64,000 nucleotides of DNA from Rhodobacterales bacterium HKCCE4037 (GTDB lineage Bacteria > Pseudomonadota > Alphaproteobacteria > Rhodobacterales > Rhodobacteraceae), in contig WVSM01000006.1 of NCBI GenBank assembly GCA_015689645.1, positions 208,472 to 272,471 on the forward strand, read 5' to 3'. Position 1 is the stretch's first letter; every line of letters starts with the position of its first letter. Shown piece by piece: positions 1 through 7,823 of the stretch. The notes beneath the pieces were generated by a model, which worked only from the letters and a program-made list of their open reading frames with translations, made no database searches and was not told the origin of the DNA. A program made the position numbers and the translations under genes.

Positions 1-1
1 C

Positions 2-124
2 GAAACCAGCGCCATCCTCGACGAACGCGCCGCCCGGCGGGCAGGCCGCGAGGACAGCTTCGCGAAATCCCGCCGAGCCATGCTGTGGGAGATGACCTCC
101 CCCTTGCGCGTCGCTGCGGAATGA
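2..124 (+). CDS. 3' end of an unrecognised gene, cut by the window edge
   Basis: An open frame enters from the left edge and runs for 40 codons to a TGA, ending 13 bases before the alternative opgC start at 138. Codon choice (GCC, CGC, GAC, CTG) matches the neighbours. The visible C-terminus is charged and ends in PLRVAAE; no domain can be recognised from so short a piece. Its closeness to opgC suggests it is the preceding gene of the same transcript, but that is inference. It could also be a chance open frame, since the start is outside the window. Confidence 0.5.
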   Translation, partial: ETSAILDERAARRAGREDSFAKSRRAMLWEMTSPLRVAAE

Positions 125-137
125 AGGACATGCGCCC

Positions 138-1406
138 TTGACCATGGTGAGCACGGCACCTCCTTTCCCGACGACCCGAACCGCAGCCGCACCCGCGGCC
201 GCTGTGCCGACGACCCGCGACATCCGCCTCGATTTCTTCCGTGGCCTCGCGATGTTCATCATCCTTTTCGCCCACACGCCCGGCAATTTCGTGACCTCGT
301 GGATTCCGGCGCGCTGGGGCTTCTCCGACGCGACCGAGATGTTCGTCTTCTGCTCGGGCATGGCCTCGGCCATCGCCTTCGGCGCCACCTTCGACCGGGT
401 CGGAATGGTGCTTGGCACGGCGCGGGTGGGCTATCGCATCTGGCAGGTCTACTGGGCCCACGTGGGCCTGTTCTTCGCCACTGCGGCGCTGCTGGTCTAC
501 CTGACCGATCTGCCTTTCACCGACCGGAATTACTGGGGCCAGCTGAACCTCTGGATGCTGTTCGTGGAGCATTCCGAAGGGCTCTGGGCGAACCCGGATA
601 TCCTGTTCAGCTTCATGACGCTGCAATGGGTGCCGAACCTGTTCGACATCCTGCCGATGTACATGGTGATCCTCGCCATGATGCCCGCCATGTTCGCGCT
701 CGCCCGCGTGCACCTGGGCCTCGTGGCGCTGGCCTCGATCACGCTCTGGCTGCTGGCGCAACGGCAGCTGACCGAGACCCTCGGCCTGCCGTATCTCAAT
801 TTCATCGCCGAGCCCTGGGTGGGCGAGGACGACTGGCAACGCCGCTGGTTCCTGAACCCCTTCGGCTGGCAGCTGATCTTCTTCACCGGCTTCGCCTTCA
901 TGCGCGGCTGGCTTCCGAAACCGCCCGTGAACGTGATGCTGGTCACCGTGGCCGCGCTGATCGTGCTCGCCAACATGCCGTTTTCCAACATCGGCATCCG
1001 CGAATTCGGCTTCGAATGGGCCCGCGACTGGCGCGAAGAACACAGCCAGCTGATCTCCAAAACCGATTTCGGCATCCTGCGCTACGTGCAGTTCCTTGCG
1101 CTGGCCTATCTTGCATGGGTCATCGCGGGCGATGGCGGTGACCGCATCCGCGCGGGCGCGGGCTGGATCGGGCGCAATATCTGGGCGCCGCTTCTAGCGA
1201 TGATCCTGAAGGTCGGCCAGCAAAGCCTCGCAGCCTTCGTCGTGTCGATCTTCGTCGCGCGCTTCAACGGCTTCGCGATGGACATGCTCGGGCGCGACCC
1301 GCTCAGCGTGATCGCAGTCAACGGCTTCGGCTGCGCCTGCCTGATTGCAACCGCCTATTTCGTCAGCTTCTTCAAGGGCCAGCCGTGGCGCGTGAAATCC
1401 CGATGA
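138..1406 (+). CDS. opgC: OpgC, membrane succinyl/acyltransferase for osmoregulated periplasmic glucans
   Basis: The 422-residue protein is a polytopic inner-membrane protein of the OpgC/acyltransferase-3 type, which adds charged succinyl groups to osmoregulated periplasmic glucans. The family signature RDIRLDFFRG lies near residues 27-36, next to the first membrane segment, followed by FAHTPGNF and many hydrophobic stretches to the C-terminus. Position 138 is a TTG with AAGGA about 9 bases upstream; the first ATG, two codons later at 144, is an equally possible start. The gene ends inside the opgG start (ATGA at 1403-1406), so opgC, opgG and opgH are almost certainly co-transcribed and translationally coupled. 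The function is recognised from sequence, not tested. Confidence 0.88.
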   Translation: MTMVSTAPPFPTTRTAAAPAAAVPTTRDIRLDFFRGLAMFIILFAHTPGNFVTSWIPARWGFSDATEMFVFCSGMASAIAFGATFDRVGMVLGTARVGYRIWQVYWAHVGLFFATAALLVYLTDLPFTDRNYWGQLNLWMLFVEHSEGLWANPDILFSFMTLQWVPNLFDILPMYMVILAMMPAMFALARVHLGLVALASITLWLLAQRQLTETLGLPYLNFIAEPWVGEDDWQRRWFLNPFGWQLIFFTGFAFMRGWLPKPPVNVMLVTVAALIVLANMPFSNIGIREFGFEWARDWREEHSQLISKTDFGILRYVQFLALAYLAWVIAGDGGDRIRAGAGWIGRNIWAPLLAMILKVGQQSLAAFVVSIFVARFNGFAMDMLGRDPLSVIAVNGFGCACLIATAYFVSFFKGQPWRVKSR

Positions 1407-2917
1407 TAACCCGTCGTTCTTCCCTTGCGCTTCTTGCGGCGGCCATGGCCTCGCCCGCGTTCGGCCTGCCGATGTTTCGCGAAGGCAGCGCCCACCCCTT
1501 CGACCGCGCCTGGCTGGAGGCGGAGGCGCAGCGCCTCGCCCAATCGCCCTACGTGCCACTGCCCGAGGTGCCGCAGGGCTGGCAGGACCTCACCTACGAT
1601 GAATACCGCTGGATGTGGTTCAACCCCCAGCGCGGCCTCTGGATGGATGAAGATCGGCCCTTCAAGGTCGATTTCTTCCACCCCGGCCTCTACTTCCCGC
1701 GTCCCGTCGAGGTGAACGTGGTGCAGGGCGGCGAAGCGCAGACGCTGGCCTTCGACCTGTCGCTCTTCGACCGGACGGACCAGTTCCCCGACCTGCCCGT
1801 GACCGACGAGATGGGGTATTCCGGCCTGCGCCTGCGCGCGGCGCTGGAGCGGCCCGACATCTTCACCGAATTTTCGGTGTTTCAGGGCGCCAGTTACTTC
1901 CGCGCCATCGGCACGGGCATGAATTACGGCCTCTCCGCGCGCGGACTGGCCATCGGCACGGCGACCGAGGCGGGCGAGGAATTCCCCGAATTCACCCGCT
2001 TCTGGCTGGAAGCGCCTGAACCCGGCGATACGGTGCAGGTGCTGCACGCGCTGCTCGACGGCGATAGCTGCACCGGCGCCTATACCTTCCGCATCACCCC
2101 CGGCCCGGTCACGCACATGGAGGTGGAGGCGACGCTCTACCCCCGCGTCGACCTGCCGGACGTGGGCATCGCGCCGCTGACCTCCATGTTCCTCTTCGAT
2201 CAGACCAACCGCGCGGGCCACGACGATTTCCGCCCCGCGGTCCACGACAGCGACGGGCTGATGATCCACAACGGCCCGGGCGAGCTGATCTTCCGCCCGC
2301 TGAAGAACCCCGGAGCGCTGGAAGTGTCGTCTTTCGTCGATACCGACCCGCAGGGCTTCGGCCTTCTGCAACGGGCCCGGAGGCTCGCCGATTACGAGGA
2401 TTTCGAAGCCCATTACGAACGTCGCCCGTCACTCTGGATCACACCGGGCGAGGGTTGGGGCGAAGGCGTCGTCCAACTGGTCGAGATCCCCTCCGATCTG
2501 GAGATCTACGACAATATCGTCGCCTACTGGAAACCGCGCGCCGGTCTGACGGCGGGGCAGGCGCATCGCTACACCTACACGATGGACTGGTGCGCCGAGC
2601 CCGAGCGCCCCCGTGACGTGGCCCGTGTGATGAACACCTCCATCGGGGGCAACTGGGACCGGTCCAGTACGCTTGTGGCGATCGACTTCGCGGCCCACGA
2701 AAGCTCCCAGAGCGATCCGGAGCTTCTGACCAAGGTGATCCAGACCAATCGCGGCGAGGTCAGCGACGGCGTTCTCGAACGAAACCCGGGAACCGGAGGC
2801 CTCCGTCTGACGTTTGCCGTCGATCCCGGAGAACATTCGTCCATGGAACTGCGCGCACAATTGCTGAGGGAGGGGGAGCCGGTGACCGAAGTCTGGCTCT
2901 ACCGGTATTCCGCATGA
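1403..2917 (+). CDS. opgG: OpgG/MdoG periplasmic glucan biosynthesis protein
   Basis: OpgG-family proteins act in the periplasm on the glucose backbone made by OpgH; this one is 504 residues, close to the usual 510. I chose the ATG at 1403 because it overlaps the opgC stop as ATGA. An upstream in-frame GTG at 1385 would only add MAREIP. The N-terminus (MITRRSSLALLAAAMASPAFG) is a signal peptide with a twin-arginine pair, so Tat export is possible. Family stretches are the early QRLAQSPY, the LTYDEYRWMWF box and the conserved C-terminal half. The paralogue OpgD is an alternative label; the operon context favours OpgG. Confidence 0.9.
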   Translation: MITRRSSLALLAAAMASPAFGLPMFREGSAHPFDRAWLEAEAQRLAQSPYVPLPEVPQGWQDLTYDEYRWMWFNPQRGLWMDEDRPFKVDFFHPGLYFPRPVEVNVVQGGEAQTLAFDLSLFDRTDQFPDLPVTDEMGYSGLRLRAALERPDIFTEFSVFQGASYFRAIGTGMNYGLSARGLAIGTATEAGEEFPEFTRFWLEAPEPGDTVQVLHALLDGDSCTGAYTFRITPGPVTHMEVEATLYPRVDLPDVGIAPLTSMFLFDQTNRAGHDDFRPAVHDSDGLMIHNGPGELIFRPLKNPGALEVSSFVDTDPQGFGLLQRARRLADYEDFEAHYERRPSLWITPGEGWGEGVVQLVEIPSDLEIYDNIVAYWKPRAGLTAGQAHRYTYTMDWCAEPERPRDVARVMNTSIGGNWDRSSTLVAIDFAAHESSQSDPELLTKVIQTNRGEVSDGVLERNPGTGGLRLTFAVDPGEHSSMELRAQLLREGEPVTEVWLYRYSA

Positions 2918-4800
2918 CCGCTCCGCTGCTGCACCGCGCCGACCCCTACATGCCCCCCGAGGCCCCGCTGGCGCGCCCGATCCAGAACCTCTCCGCCCCC
3001 TATACCGACGCAACCGCGCCGGGCGTGGCGCGCACCCGCGCATGGCTCTGGCGGCTGGCCACGTTCATCCCGGCCTTCGCCACGACCTTCGCGCTGGTGG
3101 CCGCCTTCACCGACTGGTTCGCCATGGGCGGGCTGACCGGCTTCGAGATGCTGCTGATCTCGCTCATCGCGCTCACGTTTTTCTGGATCTCGCTCTCGGT
3201 CGCCACCGTGACCGTCGGCGTCGTGCGCCTGTTCCTGGCGCGCCCCACCGCCGCCGCGCCACGCACCGGCCCCGCCCTCGACGTGGCGCTCCTGGTGCCC
3301 TGCTACAACGAGGTGCCCTGGGACGTCTTCGGCAACGCCTGCGCCATGCTGGAGGAGCTTGACGCGCATCCGACCGACCACCGCTTCACGCTCTTCATCC
3401 TGTCCGACACCCGCGACCCCGCCACCGCCGAGCAGGAGCTTTGCGCCTTCGCCACCCTCCGCGCCCGCCTGCCGGAGCGCATCCGCCTGCATTACCGCCG
3501 CCGCGCCGAGAATATCGACCGCAAGGTCGGCAACCTCGCCGATTGGGTGGAGCATTGGGGCGGCGCCCACGACGCGATGCTGGTGCTGGACGCCGACAGC
3601 CTGATGTCGGGCGAGGCCATCGTCGCGCTGACCGACCAGCTGTCTGCCGACCCCTCCGCCGGGCTTATCCAGTCCGTGCCGCAACTTTTCGGGGCCGAGA
3701 CGGTCTTTGCCCGCGTGCAGCAATTCGCCTCCACCATCTACGGCGCCGTGCTGGCCGAGGGGCTGGCGACATGGGCCGATCACGAAGGCAATTACTGGGG
3801 CCACAACGCGATCATCCGCACCGCCGCCTTCGCCTCCTGCGCCGGGCTGCCGCGCCTGCGCACCCTCCGCGGCGACGGCGCTCTGATCCTCAGCCACGAT
3901 TTCGTCGAGGCCGGCCTCCTCCGCCGCGCCGGCTGGGGCGTGTGCTTCTCGCCCCGCATCAAGGGCAGCTACGAGGAAGTGCCCGCCACCCTGATCGACT
4001 ACGTGATCCGTGACCAGCGCTGGTGCCAGGGCAACCTGCAACACCTGAAACTGCTGGCCTCGCGCGGGTTCCACGGCGTCAGCCGCTTCCACCTGTTCCA
4101 CGGCGCGGTCAGCTACCTGCTCTCGCCGATGTGGTTCGCGCTCCTGACGGTCTGGGCGCTGATCGGCACCGGCGCGGACAAGAACGTCATCCGCTATTTC
4201 TCGGGCCTGAACCCGCAGGTGCAATGGCCCGAGATGACGGCCGTGCATTCCACCGCGCTGCTGATTTTCATGTACGGCATGCTGCTGGCCCCCAAGGCCC
4301 TTGGGGCCGCCGCCATCGGCTCCGCCGGCCTGCGCGTGGCCGAGCTTGGCGGGCCGGTCCGCTTTGCCGCCTCCTTCGTGGCCGAACTGATCCTGTCGAT
4401 CCTCTACGCGCCGATCCTGATGGTGCAGCAGACCCTCGCCGTCCTGCGCACCGCCCTCGGGCTGCGCATCGACTGGAAACCGCAGGTCCGGACCGGGGGG
4501 CGCTATACCTTTTGGTCGATGCTGAAGTTCCACTGGCTCGAAACCCTCGCCGGGGCGGGCCTTCTCGCGGGCATGGGTGCGGGCATCGTGTCGCCCTGGC
4601 TTCTGCCCATCGCAGTGTCGCTGGCCCTTGCCGTGCCGCTCTCGGCGCTCTCGGGGGTGAACCTGACCCGCTTCCGCGCCACCGCGCACGCCTTGGGCAC
4701 GCCCGAGGTTTACGCCGCCCCCGCCATCATCCGCGCCGCCAAGGCACACCGCGCGGAATTGCGGGAAACGCTGCGGGGCCTGCCGGAGGCGGCGGAGTAA
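2914..4800 (+). CDS. opgH: OpgH/MdoH membrane glucosyltransferase
   Basis: OpgH polymerises and exports the beta-glucan backbone from UDP-glucose. This 628-residue copy is shorter than the 847-residue E. coli enzyme. The processive GT2 core is visible in order: VALLVPCYNE (about 124-133), the SDTRD segment (about 163), the DAD metal/nucleotide motif (226-228), HDF (328-330) and QRWCQGN (368-374). Two hydrophobic segments precede the GT domain and several follow it. The ATG overlaps the opgG stop (ATGA at 2914-2917). A triplet of palindromes follows the stop. Together with opgC and opgG it makes a complete core pathway for periplasmic glucan. Confidence 0.92.
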   Translation: MTAPLLHRADPYMPPEAPLARPIQNLSAPYTDATAPGVARTRAWLWRLATFIPAFATTFALVAAFTDWFAMGGLTGFEMLLISLIALTFFWISLSVATVTVGVVRLFLARPTAAAPRTGPALDVALLVPCYNEVPWDVFGNACAMLEELDAHPTDHRFTLFILSDTRDPATAEQELCAFATLRARLPERIRLHYRRRAENIDRKVGNLADWVEHWGGAHDAMLVLDADSLMSGEAIVALTDQLSADPSAGLIQSVPQLFGAETVFARVQQFASTIYGAVLAEGLATWADHEGNYWGHNAIIRTAAFASCAGLPRLRTLRGDGALILSHDFVEAGLLRRAGWGVCFSPRIKGSYEEVPATLIDYVIRDQRWCQGNLQHLKLLASRGFHGVSRFHLFHGAVSYLLSPMWFALLTVWALIGTGADKNVIRYFSGLNPQVQWPEMTAVHSTALLIFMYGMLLAPKALGAAAIGSAGLRVAELGGPVRFAASFVAELILSILYAPILMVQQTLAVLRTALGLRIDWKPQVRTGGRYTFWSMLKFHWLETLAGAGLLAGMGAGIVSPWLLPIAVSLALAVPLSALSGVNLTRFRATAHALGTPEVYAAPAIIRAAKAHRAELRETLRGLPEAAE

Positions 4801-4812
4801 CCCCGGCCGGCC

Positions 4813-4881
4813 GCGAAGGCTTTTGCAAAAGCCTTCGCAGAGCCTTGCAAGGCTCTCCCCACAGTCTTGCAAGACTGTGGG
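4813..4881. repeat. Three consecutive perfect palindromes, each centred on TTGCAA
   Basis: Three perfect inverted repeats lie head to tail in the gap between the convergent opgH and rhodanese genes: 4813-4838 (26 bp, left arm GCGAAGGCTTTTG), 4839-4856 (18 bp, left arm AGAGCCTTG) and 4858-4881 (24 bp, left arm CCCACAGTCTTG). All three share the six-base centre TTGCAA but differ in the arms. No T-tract follows on either strand, so this is not a canonical terminator, although stacked hairpins may end both transcripts. I interpret it as an intergenic repeat element. Confidence 0.85.
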
Positions 4882-4893
4882 CCCGCCCATCCC

Positions 4894-5352
4894 TCAACTC
4901 CGATCCACCGGCAAGCCTTCCCGGATCCAGCCCGGCCCGGCGGCGGATCCGAGCATGCCTTCGGGCACGTCGATGACGTTGGTGAACCCGGCCGCCGCCA
5001 GCTGGTTGGCCAGCCGCGACGACCGCACCCCGCGCGCGCAGATCAGCGCGATCCGCGCCGAGCGATCACCCTCCGCCAGCGCCAGCAGCGCGTCGGTGAA
5101 ATCCTCCCGCCGCATGTCGAGCCGATGGCCGGACGCGGCGCTGCCCGTGCCCGCCCATTCGTCGGGCCGCCGGATATCGACCAGCAGCACCTCGCCGGCC
5201 AGAGCCTGGACATGGGCCTCGCGCACGCTCAGGCTCTCGGCCACGTCCTCCGACAGGTAGGCGTAATACCAGTTCCGGCCTTCGGTCGCCGCAAAGCCCG
5301 CGCCGACCAGCGCCAGCGCGCCGCCGCCGATCAGCACCCGCCGCCGGTTCAC
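4894..5352 (-). CDS. Exported rhodanese-like sulfurtransferase
   Basis: The 152-residue product carries one rhodanese domain. The active-site loop reads CARGVR with the catalytic cysteine at about residue 105, matching the CxxGxR pattern, preceded by VDIRRPDEW near 58-66. The N-terminus NRRRVLIGGGALALVGAG is a hydrophobic signal or anchor with twin arginines, so the enzyme should act in the periplasm or at the outer face of the inner membrane. I chose the GTG at 5352 because it starts exactly at this signal; the frame is open further upstream to 5433. It is the last of four minus-strand genes after the SCO1 gene, suggesting a role with thiol or copper chemistry. The substrate is unknown. Confidence 0.78.
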   Translation of the reverse strand: MNRRRVLIGGGALALVGAGFAATEGRNWYYAYLSEDVAESLSVREAHVQALAGEVLLVDIRRPDEWAGTGSAASGHRLDMRREDFTDALLALAEGDRSARIALICARGVRSSRLANQLAAAGFTNVIDVPEGMLGSAAGPGWIREGLPVDRS

Positions 5353-5365
5353 AAAAGCGTCCCGG

Positions 5366-5388
5366 CTTGTTCCTGCGACAGGAACAAG
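5366..5388. other. Hairpin between the SCO1 and rhodanese genes
   Basis: A perfect 10-bp inverted repeat (arm CTTGTTCCTG) with a CGA loop lies just upstream of the rhodanese start and about 55 bases after the SCO1 stop. It has no T-run. It could be an intercistronic mRNA structure or an operator for the rhodanese gene. Confidence 0.6.
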
Positions 5389-5442
5389 GCGGGGCGCGGC
5401 GCAACATCTCGACGGTTCGCGCGCTCTGCCCAAAACAATGAT

Positions 5443-6015
5443 TCAGGTTTCTGGCGGAACACTTGAGGTCTCCAGGTAACCGCCGACGATCTCCGCCATC
5501 ATCTCCGGCCCCAGCACCGGGGGCAGGAGGGTCAGCACCTCTCCGGCGCCGTCCAGCAGGTAGACGAACGACCCGTGCGAGAACACCGTGCCGTAGAATG
5601 GATCGACGAACAGCTCCTGGAATTCAACGGAATAGGCGTCGTAGGCCACCTGGAGCGCCGCCTCCGACCCGGTCAGGCCGACGAAGTCCGGGTGATGCAC
5701 CTGCAAGGCGGGGCCGAGGGTTTCGACCGTGTCGCGCTCCGGGTCCACCGTGACCATGACGGGCCGCACGGTGACGCCGTCCTCCGCCAGGATGTCCACG
5801 GTGGAGGCCATCGTCGGAAACACCGCCGAACAGATTTCTTGGCAATTCGCATAGCCGAAGAACAGCAGTTGCGGCTGGCCGTCCGGGTCCGCTTCGGTGC
5901 GCAAGGTGCCGGTGTGGTCGATCAACTCGAACCCGCCGCCGATCCCGTCCTCCAGCGACTGCGCCGAGACCATCCCGGCGCCCAGGCACAAGGCAATCGT
6001 CAGCAGAGCCCTCAT
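5443..6015 (-). CDS. SCO1/SenC-family copper chaperone, exported
   Basis: The 190-residue protein begins with a clear signal peptide (MRALLTIALCLGAGMVSA). It shows the thioredoxin-like SCO1 core: the copper-binding CQEIC pair at C58 and C62 and the third ligand H147 in FSHGSFVYLLD. MVTVDPERDT near 87-96 is also typical of the family. SCO1 proteins load the CuA centre of cytochrome oxidase or reduce its cysteines. The ATG at 6015 overlaps the upstream stop as ATGA, so translation is coupled to the Cys-rich protein gene before it. The cta oxidase cluster lies about 44 kb away in this window, so this copy may serve that oxidase or another copper enzyme. Confidence 0.88.
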   Translation of the reverse strand: MRALLTIALCLGAGMVSAQSLEDGIGGGFELIDHTGTLRTEADPDGQPQLLFFGYANCQEICSAVFPTMASTVDILAEDGVTVRPVMVTVDPERDTVETLGPALQVHHPDFVGLTGSEAALQVAYDAYSVEFQELFVDPFYGTVFSHGSFVYLLDGAGEVLTLLPPVLGPEMMAEIVGGYLETSSVPPET

Positions 6016-6581
6016 TGCACCGCGTCCCACGCCTCTTGCCACGTCTCGCCCGTGCCGAGGTAACCGCCATCCTCGATCTCGGCCAGAACGCGCGGATCGT
6101 TGCGGTACCAGCGCCCCTCCATCGCGGCGGCTTCGGGGTTGGCCTCCGCCCAGGCGTCGGTCCAGCCGTCTGCCGATGTCCAGTCCTCGACACCCACCTC
6201 GCGGATGCGCTGGACCTGGTAGATGTTGGTGGCGCCGACGTAGTCATCCTCGATCATCAGCCCGTCGACCTCGACCTGCAGGCCGCAGAACGGATGCAGA
6301 TCGACAGCGGCGCCGGTGAAGATGCCCTGGTTGTTCTTGTTGGGATAGGTCAGCACGCCATCGGCGGCGCGGATCAGGCCCAGTTGACGCCCCTCGGCGC
6401 AGGCATTCGCGCAATCGCCCGCCACCTCGCAGAGCAGGTCGACCACCTCCGCCTCGAACCGTGCGGGCTGTTCCCAGCCGAGGTTCCACGACCGCGCCTC
6501 GGACCCTTCCGAGAACGGGCCGGCATCCTGTGCAGTGAGCGGAGCGGCGGCGAACGTCAATGGAATCAGGTATTTCCACAT
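6012..6581 (-). CDS. Secreted Cys-containing protein, divergent relative of the next gene upstream
   Basis: I do not recognise a named family. The 189-residue protein has a signal peptide (MWKYLIPLTFAAAPLTAQ). Near residues 45-70 it has the pattern EVVDLLC...CANACAEG...GLI with cysteines at 51, 57 and 61, and a further cysteine at 99. This pattern parallels the 6586-7029 product (EVIDTWC...CAIWC...GLL), so the two look like paralogues. The C-terminal third is rich in Trp, Asp and Glu (residues from about 130). The start at 6581 lies 4 bases after the preceding stop and the gene runs into the SCO1 start as ATGA. A role in periplasmic metal or thiol handling is inference from context. Confidence 0.7.
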   Translation of the reverse strand: MWKYLIPLTFAAAPLTAQDAGPFSEGSEARSWNLGWEQPARFEAEVVDLLCEVAGDCANACAEGRQLGLIRAADGVLTYPNKNNQGIFTGAAVDLHPFCGLQVEVDGLMIEDDYVGATNIYQVQRIREVGVEDWTSADGWTDAWAEANPEAAAMEGRWYRNDPRVLAEIEDGGYLGTGETWQEAWDAVQ

Positions 6582-6585
6582 CACC

Positions 6586-7029
6586 TCAGCCCTCCGGATT
6601 GGGGATCGCGAAGCCGGGAACGGCACCGTAATCCACGTGGTTGATGTTGGTGATGCCGTGGTCCTCGACCACTTCGTCGACGACGAGGTAATTCAGCCCG
6701 TCCCGCGCGAAATGCCGGCCCGACACGGTGATGTCGTGGCTCGCCAGTTCCAGCTGCGTCTGGCCGCCTGCGCTCTGGTCGTCGCCGCCAATGGCGAGGA
6801 TCATGTAGACCGTGCCGTCCTCTCCCAGCAGGCCCACCGGGATGCCCCCGGCGCTGCACCAGATCGCGCAGGTGTGGTGCGCCGTGCCCCGCACCGCGTC
6901 CGGACCGCCCATCACGCCCGAGAAATAGCACCAGGTGTCGATCACCTCGCCCCTGATCTGCACCTCTTCGCCATCGGCGAGTGCCGGTGCGGCAGCGCAG
7001 GCCAGCGCCGCGGCCCAAAGATATCGCAT
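6586..7029 (-). CDS. Small periplasmic Cys/His protein, first gene of the SCO1 operon
   Basis: The 147-residue product starts with a signal peptide ending near APALA. It then has the arrangement EVIDTWCY (C34), a histidine pair H51-H52, and CAIWC (C54, C58), followed by GIPVGLL and DGTVYMIL. Proteins of this look, with a Cys, a His and a CxxxC before a small beta-rich domain, occur widely, but I know no settled function. The Cys/His set is suitable for binding a metal. GGAGG about 9 bases before the ATG gives a strong ribosome site. It heads a four-gene minus-strand run: this gene, its divergent relative, SCO1 and rhodanese. Confidence 0.75.
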   Translation of the reverse strand: MRYLWAAALACAAAPALADGEEVQIRGEVIDTWCYFSGVMGGPDAVRGTAHHTCAIWCSAGGIPVGLLGEDGTVYMILAIGGDDQSAGGQTQLELASHDITVSGRHFARDGLNYLVVDEVVEDHGITNINHVDYGAVPGFAIPNPEG

Positions 7030-7111
7030 GGGAAATGCCCTCCATTCTGTCCCTTGGCCGAAAGCCTAGCAGGGACGGCGCGGATCGCGTCATCACGATT
7101 TGAGGAAGTTT

Positions 7112-7744
7112 TCAGGCGCGTTTCGTGATCGTCCAGAAAAGATGCGCCAGCACCGCGACCATCGCGAAGGAGAGCAGGCCGAGGTAACGCTCGAAAACGC
7201 CGTCGATGTCGGTGGGCAGGAAGAAGAAGACCGGCGCGCTCAGGATCCACAGTGCACCGATGATCCGCAGCGCGCGCGGATAGCCCGGCCCGATCCGCCC
7301 CGCACCCCGCGCCAGCAGAAACGGGATCGCCGCCATCGCGAGCCCAAGCGCGTAGACCAGGTAGATATGGATGACTGCCCCGTCCTGATCGGCGTCGCCA
7401 TATTCGTTCCGCGCCCCGATCAGGAACACCAGCAGCGCCTTGCCGACCAGCAGGACCAGCCCGCCACTCCAGTCCCAGCCGCCCAGGTGCACATGCGCCG
7501 CCAGAAGCGCCAGCGCGATCAACCCGCCGCTGAACGTGTAGAGCCCGATATCGACGATATACTCGTAATCCCCCGCGCCGAGGTCGCTGATCGTATCTGC
7601 GATCCAGTCGTGATGCGGCACCACGAAATCGGCCACGAGGATCGACAGGGCCAGCACGATGCAGGACAGGACGGCGAACCCCGCAAGCCCGCAGACCAGC
7701 AACGGGCGAAAATCGCCGGTCGGCAGGGTCGTGTCATCCGTCAT
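7112..7744 (-). CDS. DUF998-type integral membrane protein
   Basis: The 210-residue protein has about six hydrophobic segments (for example FAVLSCIVLALSILVADFVV, LYTFSGGLIALALLAA, IYLVYALGLAMAAIPFLLA). HHDWIADTISDLG between the first segments recalls the DUF998 family, whose function is unknown. The ATG at 7744 was chosen over an in-frame ATG at 7855 because the upstream stretch is arginine-rich, overlaps the divergent EamA gene start and has no recognisable ribosome site. The gene ends 82 bases before the start of the Cys/His operon but on the same strand, so it could share a promoter with it. The family label is moderately sure. Confidence 0.7.
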   Translation of the reverse strand: MTDDTTLPTGDFRPLLVCGLAGFAVLSCIVLALSILVADFVVPHHDWIADTISDLGAGDYEYIVDIGLYTFSGGLIALALLAAHVHLGGWDWSGGLVLLVGKALLVFLIGARNEYGDADQDGAVIHIYLVYALGLAMAAIPFLLARGAGRIGPGYPRALRIIGALWILSAPVFFFLPTDIDGVFERYLGLLSFAMVAVLAHLFWTITKRA

Positions 7745-7823
7745 GAAGGTCCAACCCCCGCCCTCCGGAACGGTTCCGCGAAGCACATTGCGCCGGACCC
7801 GCCGGGCCGCTACCTCCGCCCCC

